DNA of 13,005 nucleotides from Clostridiales bacterium. GTDB lineage: Bacteria; Bacillota; Clostridia; Oscillospirales; Oscillospiraceae. Shown here piece by piece: positions 1-6,467 of the stretch. The DNA is taken from contig SFHI01000079.1 of the NCBI GenBank assembly GCA_004555705.1, forward strand, positions 1 through 13,005. Direction: 5' to 3'. Under the pieces are notes generated by a model. That model was not told the origin of the DNA. It searched no databases and was given only the letters and a program-made list of their open reading frames with translations. A program made the position numbers and the translations under genes. Each line of letters begins with the position of its first letter. The first letter of the stretch is position 1.

Positions 1-126
1 CCCCAGGAGAGCGTCACCATCCCCGAAACCATCGACGGCATCCGCGCCGCCATGAAGATGCAGCCCACCCGGGAGGAAGCCACCGCCGAGACGAATAAGT
101 ACCTGAAGATCGGAAGATTCAAATAA
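1..126 (+). CDS. C-terminal end of an unidentified protein (partial)
   Basis: An open frame runs from the first base of the window to a TAA at 124-126, giving the last 41 residues of a protein. The tail is hydrophilic and helix-prone, with the stretch TIDGIRAAMKMQPTREEA and the end YLKIGRFK. Codon use is G+C-rich like the genes downstream, so it is very probably a real gene end. I do not recognise the family from this fragment. It lies about 250 bases upstream of the phosphoglycerate kinase homologue on the same strand, with a repeat element between them, so it could belong to the same catabolic cluster. No clear rho-independent terminator other than the repeat's own inverted arms follows it. 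Confidence 0.75.
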   Translation, partial: PQESVTIPETIDGIRAAMKMQPTREEATAETNKYLKIGRFK

Positions 127-128
127 GC

Positions 129-328
129 GGAACGGCAAATTGGTGTTTGATTAGCTTCGCCGAATTGACAATTGACAATTGACAGTTGACAATTATTGTG
201 TCCCTCCGGGAGGATTTTGACATAACTCAGCGTATTTACAACCACATTTTTTCTTTTCATCCCGAAGGGATACCTTAATTGTCAATTGTAAATTGTTAAT
301 TGTCAATTAAAAAACAATTTACCGTTCC
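129..328. repeat. Inverted-repeat element A, copy 1 (AATTGAC heptamer arms)
   Basis: The left arm begins with tandem heptamers AATTGAC (163-169, 170-176, 177-183), then AGTTGAC (184-190), and a small hairpin TCCCTCCGGGA at 201-211. The right arm has the hairpin TCCCGAAGGGA at 260-270 followed by TTAATTGTCAATT-type heptamers to about 310, which is the reverse complement of the left arm with mismatches. An outer inverted pair, GGAACGGCAAATTG at 129-142 against CAATTTACCGTTCC at 315-328 (one mismatch), encloses the whole. The unique core is about 221-253. Near-identical arms recur at 5563-5711, and a diverged pair occurs at 8404-8730. This resembles a BIME- or MITE-like non-coding element. It occupies nearly all of the gap before the operon, and I see no convincing promoter in it. 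Confidence 0.85.
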
Positions 329-378
329 CTAAACAAAACGCGATCATCCCCCAACCCTATATCAAGGAGGAATCCCCC

Positions 379-1641
379 ATGCGCTTTGGCATCCGCACCC
401 TGGACGAGGCCTCCCTCCGGGGTAAAACGGTCCTGTGCCGGGTGGACATCAACCAGCCGGTGGACCGGGAGACCGGCACCCTGAAAAGCATCAACCGGAT
501 CGCCGCCTGCGTCCCCACCATCCGTGAGCTTTCCGACAAGGGCGCGAAGGTGGTGCTGCTGGCCCACCAGGGCAGCGACATTGAGTACAAGAATTTCTAT
601 ACAACCAAGCCCCATGCCGCCGTGCTGGAGCGGCTGCTGAGAAAGCCGGTGCAGTGGATCGACGACGTGTGCGGCCCCGCCGCCCGGGAGAAGATCAAAG
701 CCCTGAAGGACGGAGAGATTCTTCTGCTGGACAACGTCCGCTTCGTCTCCGAGGAGCAGACCCTCTTCGAAAAGAAGCTGCGTTTGACCCACGAGCAGCA
801 GGCGAAAACCCTGCTGGTAGAGAAGCTGGCCCCCCTGGCGGACCTCTACGTCTGCGACGCCTTCGCGGCAGCCCACCGGGATCAGCCCAGCCTCTGCGGC
901 TTTGAGCAGGTGCTCCCGTCTTACATGGGCAGACTCTTTGAAAAGGAATACTGCACCGTGTCCCAGGTGATGGAAGCACCGGAACGCCCCTGCGTGTTCG
1001 TCCTGGGCGGAGCGAAGATTGCCGACGCCTTTGAGATGATGAACACCGTGCTGGAGCGGGGCGTGGCCGACCGGGTACTCACCGGCGGCCTGGTTTCCAA
1101 CATCTTCCTGGCCTCCCAAGGAAAGCCCGTGGGCCAGGGCAGTCTGGACTTCATCGCCCGCTCCAACTACTCTGAGTACATTGAAAAAGCCGCCGCGCTT
1201 TACGCCCGCTTTGGCAGCAAGATTCAGCTTCCTGAGGATCTGGCCTGGGTGGAGGACGGCGCCCGCCGGGAAGCCGCGCTTTCCCAGCTTCCCGGGGACA
1301 TCACCGCTCTGGACATCGGCAGCGCCACCGCCGATGCCTACGCCCGGGTGATTCAGGATGCAAAGACCGTATTCGTCAACGGGCCCATGGGCGTGTTTGA
1401 GAAGGCGGAAACGGAACTGGGCACCAAAACCGTCTGGCAGGCCCTGGCGGGCACCCCGGGCTTCACGGTTCTGGGCGGCGGCGACAGCATCACCGCCACG
1501 GAAAAATACGATCTGACCGAAAAAATGGGATACATCTGCACCGGCGGCGGCGCGCTGATCCGCTTCCTCAGCGGCGAGGAGCTGCCCGTTGTAAAGGCTC
1601 TGCGCCACGGGGCGAATATCCCGGAATCCAAGGTGAGGTAA
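379..1641 (+). CDS. Archaeal-type phosphoglycerate kinase homologue
   Basis: This 420-residue protein has the full PGK fold signature. The N-domain carries RVDINQP (21-27), R40 before the PTI motif, LAHQG (61-65), LLDNVRF (116-122) and DAFAAAHRDQPSL (160-172). The C-domain carries the nucleotide-site motifs LGGAKIADA (209-217), NGPMGVFE (334-341) and GGGDS (367-371). The wording HQG, the DGEILLLDNVRF segment and AAHRDQPSL match the archaeal PGK branch rather than the usual bacterial one (HLGRP). PGK normally interconverts 1,3-bisphosphoglycerate and 3-phosphoglycerate in the cytosol. Here the substrate arginine of HxGRP (R65 in yeast numbering) appears as S66, so a different acyl-phosphate substrate is possible. 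The start is set by AAGGAGG at 364-370. The TKT N-subunit gene begins 5 bases after the stop, so the two are surely co-transcribed. Family assignment is secure; the true substrate is not. Confidence 0.9.
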   Translation: MRFGIRTLDEASLRGKTVLCRVDINQPVDRETGTLKSINRIAACVPTIRELSDKGAKVVLLAHQGSDIEYKNFYTTKPHAAVLERLLRKPVQWIDDVCGPAAREKIKALKDGEILLLDNVRFVSEEQTLFEKKLRLTHEQQAKTLLVEKLAPLADLYVCDAFAAAHRDQPSLCGFEQVLPSYMGRLFEKEYCTVSQVMEAPERPCVFVLGGAKIADAFEMMNTVLERGVADRVLTGGLVSNIFLASQGKPVGQGSLDFIARSNYSEYIEKAAALYARFGSKIQLPEDLAWVEDGARREAALSQLPGDITALDIGSATADAYARVIQDAKTVFVNGPMGVFEKAETELGTKTVWQALAGTPGFTVLGGGDSITATEKYDLTEKMGYICTGGGALIRFLSGEELPVVKALRHGANIPESKVR

Positions 1642-1646
1642 CAAAC

Positions 1647-2489
1647 ATGGATGAAATCAATGTAAAAAAGCTCCAGGCCTTCGCCGTGCGCATCCGTATG
1701 GGCACCCTGGAGGCCATCCACAGCCTGGGCTCCGGCCATCTGGGCGGAAGCTTAAGCATCGCGGATGTGCTGGCCGTGCTCTACGGCCGGGAGATGAAGG
1801 TGGACCCCAAAAATCCCGCCTGGCCGGAACGGGACAAGCTGGTCTGCTCCAAGGGACACGCGGGCCCCGCGGTGTACAGCACCCTGGCGAACCTGGGCTT
1901 CATTCCCTACGAGGAACTGAAAACTTTGAACAAGCCCGGCACCCGGCTCCCCAGCCACTGTGACCGGAACAAAACCCCCGGCGTGGACATGACCACGGGC
2001 TCCCTGGGCCAGGGCACCTCCCTCGCCGCGGGCATGGCCCTGGGCGACCGGCTCCGGGGCTACAGCAGCCGCACCTTCCTCATCGTGGGCGACGGCGAGA
2101 GCAACGAGGGTCAGGTCTGGGAGGCCCTCAGCTTTGCGGCCGCCAAGAAGCTCAGCAATCTGGTGGTGCTTCTGGACTGGAACAAGCGTCAGCTGGACGG
2201 CTACACCGACGATGTGCTGCCCATGGGCGATTATGTTGCCAAGTTCAACGCCTTTGGCTTTGACACCGTGAAGGTGGACGGCAACAACGTGGAGGAGCTG
2301 GCCAAGGCGCTGGAGCGCACCCGTCAGGGCGGCGACAGGCCCTACGCCATCATTCTCGACACCGTGAAGGGCGCAGGCGTTCCCGAGGTGGCCGAGACCG
2401 TCATGAACCACAGCTACACCGTGGACGACGACCGGTTCCGCCGGTATATGGCGGACCTGGAAGCCCAGCTGCAGGAATTGGAGGGCTGA
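1647..2489 (+). CDS. Transketolase, N-terminal subunit (TPP-binding half)
   Basis: This 280-residue protein is the pyrophosphate-binding half of a split transketolase. Visible motifs are SGHLGGSLS with H31, KGHAGPA with H71, TTGSLGQG (116-123), the TPP/Mg motif GDG (148-150) with NEG (153-155), and NKRQLDG (179-185). Length fits split N-subunits (about 270-285). With its partner it would move a two-carbon ketol unit between sugar phosphates in the cytosol. The start at 1647 has a GGTGAGG site at 1632-1638 inside the end of the PGK gene. The next gene, the C-terminal subunit, starts 4 bases after this stop. Split transketolases are known both as general pentose-phosphate enzymes and as dedicated enzymes in sugar clusters (apulose-4-phosphate transketolase AptA/AptB, sulfo-sugar SqwG/SqwH), so a specialised substrate is plausible. 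The gene is intact, but its partner here is broken. Confidence 0.93.
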   Translation: MDEINVKKLQAFAVRIRMGTLEAIHSLGSGHLGGSLSIADVLAVLYGREMKVDPKNPAWPERDKLVCSKGHAGPAVYSTLANLGFIPYEELKTLNKPGTRLPSHCDRNKTPGVDMTTGSLGQGTSLAAGMALGDRLRGYSSRTFLIVGDGESNEGQVWEALSFAAAKKLSNLVVLLDWNKRQLDGYTDDVLPMGDYVAKFNAFGFDTVKVDGNNVEELAKALERTRQGGDRPYAIILDTVKGAGVPEVAETVMNHSYTVDDDRFRRYMADLEAQLQELEG

Positions 2490-2492
2490 GCC

Positions 2493-3380
2493 ATGATGAA
2501 AATTGAGTATACCGGAGCCATGGACCCCCGGCTGTGCAAGGCCGTGCTGGGGGAGACCATTCCCAAGCTGGCGGAAGCCGATCCGGACGTGATCTATCTG
2601 GACGCGGACCTGATGAACTGCATCGGCACCGCCAAATGGGCAGCGGCCCACCCCGACCGGGCCATCAACTGCGGCATTGCCGAGGCCAATATGGTGGGCG
2701 TGGCCTGCGGTCTGGCAAGCGCGGGCTTCAAGCCCATTGTCCATACCTTCGGCCCCTTCGCCTCCCGGCGGTGCTATGACCAGCTGTTCCTGTCCGGCGG
2801 CTACGCCAAGAATGAACGGCGGCACCCATATGCCCTTTGAGGATGTGGCGCTGTACCGGGCCATCCCCGGCTCCACCATCATCGACGTGACCGATCCCAA
2901 TATGCTGGAAAGCGTGCTGCGCCAGTGTGTGGATCGTCCCGGCGTCAAGTACATCCGGGTGGGCCGGAAGCAGTACGCCACCGTCTACGCCCCCGGCAGC
3001 GAGACCCCCATCGGGTCATTTTCGCCGCGGGCATCATGGTGCATGAGGCCATGCAGGCGGCCAAGACTTTGGAAAACGAGGGCATCTCCGCCGGGGTGGT
3101 GGACCTGTTCACCATCAAGCCCCTGGACGCTGAGGCCGTGGTATCCTGGGCGCGGAAAACCGGAGCTGTGGTGGTGGCGGAGAACCACAACCGTAACGGC
3201 GGCCTCTACGATGCCGTAACCCAGGTGCTCAGCGAGGAGTGCCCCGTGCCCTGCCGCTGCGTGGCCGTGGAGGATGAATTCGGCGAGGTTGGCCCCCAGG
3301 GCTACCTGCAGAAGCGCTTCGGCCTCACCGCCGAGCACATCGTATCCCAGGTTCACGCCGTTCTTGAAAGAAAGAAGTAA
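2493..3380 (+). pseudogene. Transketolase, C-terminal subunit, disrupted by two internal deletions
   Basis: Three consecutive segments in alternating frames together make a split-transketolase C-subunit. Segment 1 (2493-2810) holds the catalytic glutamate E64 in NCGIAEANMVG and ends at GGYAK. Segment 2 (2812 to about 3012, shifted frame) starts NGGTHMPFED and runs to GSETPIG. Segment 3 (about 3015-3380, back in the first frame) starts VIFAAGIMVHEAM and reaches the natural end. Normal family members carry about 15-16 residues between GGYAK and NGGTHMPFED, and about a dozen between the second pair. Both stretches are absent, with lengths not divisible by three, so the first frame stops at 2838-2840. 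The segments total about 294 residues against the usual 310-320. No other stops occur, so the damage is recent or an assembly error. If real, the transketolase encoded here is non-functional unless another C-subunit exists. Confidence 0.88.
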
Positions 3381-3382
3381 CC

Positions 3383-4630
3383 ATGGAACTGGAATTTGGC
3401 TATGGCACCGGGGTCCAGCGGGTCACGGTGCCCGACCGGAATGTGACGGATATCCTTTTGTCCAACCCCATGGAGCATCCTCTCCGGGGGGAGGCCGCCG
3501 TGCGGCACGCTCTGGCGCATCCCATCGGCGCTGCCCGGCTGCGGGAGCTTCCCAAGCCCGGTCAGAAAATTGTCATCGTCACCAGTGACATTTCCCGGCC
3601 TTTGCCCACCTATGATGTGCTGCCTCCCGTGCTGGAGGAGCTGGACGCGGCGGGTATCCCCCGGGAGGATGTCACTCTGGTCTTCGCCCTGGGCTCCCAC
3701 CGCCCCCACACCGACGCGGAAAAGCAGAAGCTCATGGGGAAATCCTATGGGGAAATCCGCTGCGAGGATTCCACCCCCGGTGACTGCGTCCACATGGGCG
3801 TGACCCGGCAGGGAACCCCCGTGGACATCTCCCGCCGGGTGGCGGAGGCGGATTTCCGAATCTGCCTGGGGAATATTGAATTTCACTACTTCGCCGGATA
3901 CTCCGGCGGGGCCAAGGCCATCATGCCGGGGGTGTCCACACCGGAAGCCATTCAGGCCAACCACCGGATGATGGTATCCCCCGATGCCTGTGCCGGAAAG
4001 CTGGCGGGCAACCCCATCCGGGAGGACATCGAGGAGGCCGGGGATATCTGCGGCATCCACTACATTGTGAACGCGGTGCTGGACGAGCACAAGCACATCG
4101 TCCACGCGGTGGCCGGTGACGTGACGAAAGCCCACCGGGAGGGCTGCAAGTACCTTGACCGGATGTACCGCAAGCCCATCCATGAGCGTGCGGACATCGT
4201 TCTTGTGTCCCAGGGCGGCGCGCCCAAGGACGCGAACCTCTACCAGACCCAGAAGGCCCTGGACAACGCCAAGCACGCGGTGAAAAAGGGCGGCACCATC
4301 ATCCTCATCGGAGCCTGCCCCGAGGGGTTAGGCAGTGCCAAATTTGAGCAGTGGCTCACCCAGTCCCCCTCCGCCCACGCCATGGTGGAGCGGATCGGCC
4401 GGGATTTCCAGCTGGGCGGCCACAAGGCCGCGGCCATCGGCATGGTGCTGGAGAACGCGGCCATCGATCTGGTGTCGGAAATGGAGCCGGACTTCGTCCG
4501 GAGCATCTTCCTGAATCCCCAGCCCTCGGCCCAAAAAGCCCTGGACGAAGCATTCCAAAAATACGGACCGGACGCCACAGTGATCGCCATGCCCTTCGGC
4601 GGGGCGACCCTGCCCATCGCGCCGGAATAG
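3383..4630 (+). CDS. LarA-family nickel-pincer 2-hydroxyacid racemase/epimerase
   Basis: This 415-residue protein belongs to the lactate racemase (LarA/DUF2088) family. By motif alignment with Lactiplantibacillus plantarum LarA, all key residues are present: D69/R72 in SDISRP, H106 in GSHR (H108), H168 in NIEFHYFAGYSGG (H174), K178, the lysine that carries the nickel-pincer cofactor (K184), H194 (H200), and Q288/K291 in YQTQKAL (Q295/K298). The H-K-H spacings of 10 and 16 are identical. The family inverts the alpha carbon of 2-hydroxyacids; members include racemases of lactate and malate and a gluconate 2-epimerase. In this polyol cluster a sugar-acid epimerase is more likely than lactate racemase, but that is inference. 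It needs a cofactor made by LarB, LarC and LarE, none in the window. The start lies 2 bases after the preceding stop, implying translational coupling. Confidence 0.92.
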   Translation: MELEFGYGTGVQRVTVPDRNVTDILLSNPMEHPLRGEAAVRHALAHPIGAARLRELPKPGQKIVIVTSDISRPLPTYDVLPPVLEELDAAGIPREDVTLVFALGSHRPHTDAEKQKLMGKSYGEIRCEDSTPGDCVHMGVTRQGTPVDISRRVAEADFRICLGNIEFHYFAGYSGGAKAIMPGVSTPEAIQANHRMMVSPDACAGKLAGNPIREDIEEAGDICGIHYIVNAVLDEHKHIVHAVAGDVTKAHREGCKYLDRMYRKPIHERADIVLVSQGGAPKDANLYQTQKALDNAKHAVKKGGTIILIGACPEGLGSAKFEQWLTQSPSAHAMVERIGRDFQLGGHKAAAIGMVLENAAIDLVSEMEPDFVRSIFLNPQPSAQKALDEAFQKYGPDATVIAMPFGGATLPIAPE

Positions 4631-4645
4631 GAAAGGAAACCGAAT

Positions 4646-5548
4646 ATGCTGGATTCACGTTATGTAAACTTAGGAATTGCCCCCATCGGCTGGTGCAACG
4701 ACGATATGCCCGAGCTGGGCGCGGAGAACACCTTCCGCCAGACCGTCAGCGAAATGGCCCTGGCGGGCTTTACCGGCTGTGAAATCGGCAACAAGTACCC
4801 CTCCGACCCGGCGGAGCTGAAGCGCCAGCTGGACCTGCGGGGGATGCGGATTGCCAGCCGGTGGTATTCCTCCTTTATCCTCACCCGCCCCATGGAGGAA
4901 GAGGAGCAGGATTTCATCCGGAACCTGGACTTCCTGGAAGCGGTGGGGGCTAACCGCATCAACGTCAGCGAGCAGAGCTACTCCATCCAGGGGAAAGCGG
5001 ATACTCCCGTCCTCACCGGTGGTCACAAGCACGTCATGGACGATGCCGAGTGGGACCGGTTCTGCGCGGGGCTCAACCACCTTGGCAAGATCGCCGTCAG
5101 CCGGGGCTTCAAGCTGTGCTACCACCACCACATGGGCACCGTGGTTCAGACCAGCGCCGAAACCGACCGGATGATGGCGAACACCGACCCCAAGTGCGTG
5201 TTCCTCTGCTACGACACAGGCCACTTTACCTTCGCCGGGGAGGACCCCCTTGCCATGCTTCAAAAGTATGTGGATCGGGTGGGCCACGTCCACCTGAAGG
5301 ACATGCGCCTGGACGTGGTGAAGAAGGTCCGCCAGGAGAACTGGAGCTTCCTCCGGGCCGTCCGGGAGGGGGCCTTCACCGTCCCCGGCGACGGCAACGT
5401 GGACTTTGATCCCGTGTTCCGGGTGCTCTCCGACGCCGGCTACCGGGGCTGGCTCCTGGTGGAAGCCGAACAGGACCCCGCCAAAGCCGACCCCCTGGAA
5501 TACGCCATGAAAGCAAGAACCTACATCCGGGAGCATACCGGACTGTAA
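4646..5548 (+). CDS. iolE: Inosose dehydratase (2-keto-myo-inositol dehydratase)
   Basis: This 300-residue TIM-barrel enzyme of the xylose-isomerase-like/AP-endonuclease-2 fold opens with GIAPIGWCNDDMPELG (10-25), a signature of IolE. Metal and substrate residues are visible in YHHHMGT (159-165), CYDTGHF (188-194), GHVHLKD (213-219) and VEAEQD (272-277). IolE dehydrates 2-keto-myo-inositol (scyllo-inosose) to 3D-(3,5/4)-trihydroxycyclohexane-1,2-dione, the second step of inositol catabolism, in the cytosol with Mn or Co. Length matches the family (about 295-300). AAAGGA at 4632-4637 sets the start 15 bases after larA stops, so it is the last gene of the compact first block. The next intergenic region holds a repeat element rather than a clear terminator. 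Assignment is firm on motifs and on iolB, iolD and iolG downstream. Confidence 0.95.
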   Translation: MLDSRYVNLGIAPIGWCNDDMPELGAENTFRQTVSEMALAGFTGCEIGNKYPSDPAELKRQLDLRGMRIASRWYSSFILTRPMEEEEQDFIRNLDFLEAVGANRINVSEQSYSIQGKADTPVLTGGHKHVMDDAEWDRFCAGLNHLGKIAVSRGFKLCYHHHMGTVVQTSAETDRMMANTDPKCVFLCYDTGHFTFAGEDPLAMLQKYVDRVGHVHLKDMRLDVVKKVRQENWSFLRAVREGAFTVPGDGNVDFDPVFRVLSDAGYRGWLLVEAEQDPAKADPLEYAMKARTYIREHTGL

Positions 5549-5562
5549 GCCCGACTGTGTTG

Positions 5563-5711
5563 AATTGACAATCGACAATTGACAGTTGACAATTATAGTG
5601 TCCCTCCGGGAGGATTTTGAAATGAAACAACCTGTTTTAGCAAATTTGATTTTGGTTTCATCCCGAAGGGATTCCTTAATTGTCAATTGTAAATTGTCAA
5701 TTGTCAATTAA
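5563..5711. repeat. Inverted-repeat element A, copy 2
   Basis: The left arm 5563-5620 is nearly identical to the left arm of copy 1 (163-220), with two differences seen by eye. It has AATTGAC heptamers, then the hairpin TCCCTCCGGGA. The right arm, about 5656-5711, has TCCCGAAGGGA at 5661-5671 and TTAATTGTCAATTGT heptamers to the end. The core between the arms (about 5621-5655) does not match the core of copy 1. The element sits in the gap between iolE and iolB and would be transcribed as a long stem-loop if the operon reads through. Confidence 0.88.
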
Positions 5712-5728
5712 TCAATCTTTCATAGCAT
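5701..5728 (+). promoter_or_regulatory. Weak candidate sigma-A promoter at the right end of element A copy 2
   Basis: TTGTCA (5701-5706) and TAGCAT (5723-5728) are spaced 16 bases apart, 32 bases before the iolB start. The -35 box lies in the right arm of the repeat. The match is partial (5 of 6 and 4 of 6), and the arms are full of TTGACA/TTGTCA-like words by composition, so this may be chance. Confidence 0.25.
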
Positions 5729-5760
5729 TCTATCAACTTTTCGCGCAAGGAGGAACCCCT

Positions 5761-6449
5761 ATGACCTATCTGAATCCGGGCAGCTTCCTTCGCCCGGGCT
5801 ACAACGCCTATATCGACACCGCGAAAAATGACTACGGCACCCAGATGGATGTGGGCCTGCTGATCCTGGAGCCGGGGGACAGCTTCCGCTTCCGCGAGGA
5901 AGAAAAGGAAATCGCCGTCTTGCTGTGGTCCGGCAGCGTCACCTACGCCTGGGGCGGCCGCAGCGAGGAAGCCGTCCGTCCCGACTGCTTCCACTATGAA
6001 GCCTACTGCCTCCATGCGGGCCGCGGCGAGGAGATTACCCTCACCGCCCGGGAGCACAGTGAGCTGTACATCCAGAAAACCGTGAACGAGACCCCCTTCC
6101 CCGCCGTGTTCTACACCCCCGAAACGGTGCAGACCCAGCATGCGGGAGCAAATGGGGAATTGCTTGGCTGTATGCGCCGGGAGATCAAGACCTTCTTCGA
6201 CTACGACAACGCCCCCTACTCCAACATGGTGCTGGGGGAGGTGCTGAACTTCCCGGCACCGGCCACAACGGTCTGGCCATCATCAACCACGGTTTCCACT
6301 CCCAGACAGCCGCACCCGGCTACGCCATGTGCTACGCCTGGGGCATCCGCCACCTGGAGGGGGACCCCTGGAAGAAAACCCGCATCGACGATCCCGAACA
6401 CGCCTGGCTCTGGAAAAAGGATGCCAACGATCACATTTTCCAGGGCTGA
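5761..6449 (+). pseudogene. iolB: 5-deoxy-glucuronate isomerase, disrupted by an internal deletion
   Basis: The first frame (5761 to about 6257) encodes about 165 residues of an IolB/KduI-type cupin ending VLGEVLNFP. The matching continuation lies in a different frame from about 6258 to the TGA at 6447-6449: TGHNGLAIINHGFHSQ, YAMCYAWGIRHLEGDPWKK and HAWLWKKDANDHIFQG. Family members of this type carry roughly 40 residues between these two points, including the His-rich metal-binding stretch of the WSSYPPHHHP kind. Here it is missing, together with the frame. IolB isomerises 5-deoxy-D-glucuronate to 2-deoxy-5-keto-D-gluconate in inositol catabolism. The lost segment would contain most of the metal site, so even frameshifting could not rescue activity. 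The start follows AAGGAGG at 5747-5753. An upstream in-frame extension falls inside the repeat and is unlikely. Read as deleted gene or assembly error. Confidence 0.88.
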
Positions 6450-6467
6450 GAAAGGAAGGATGCAATT

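Noticed and set aside
1..126. Assigning the first gene fragment to glycerol-1-phosphate dehydrogenase or an aldolase
   Set aside because: The 41 visible residues show no diagnostic motif, so any family name would be a guess.
163..193. Promoters built from the repeated TTGACA words in element A copy 1
   Set aside because: The only -10-like word at proper spacing is GACAAT, itself part of the repeat, so the match follows from composition.
163..310. The AATTGAC heptamers as a CRISPR array
   Set aside because: The units are 7 bases long, directly tandem without spacers, and arranged as inverted arms.
319..1644. A 441-codon open frame on the minus strand over the PGK gene
   Set aside because: It is the antisense shadow of a G+C-rich gene. 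The plus-strand frame has all PGK motifs and a ribosome-binding site.
2677..3219. A separate 180-codon gene within the transketolase region
   Set aside because: Only its middle part (2812-3012) is protein-like, and that part is the second segment of the broken transketolase subunit.
5680..5760. An upstream extended start for iolB
   Set aside because: The extension is inside the right arm of the repeat, whereas the ATG at 5761 has AAGGAGG at the right distance.
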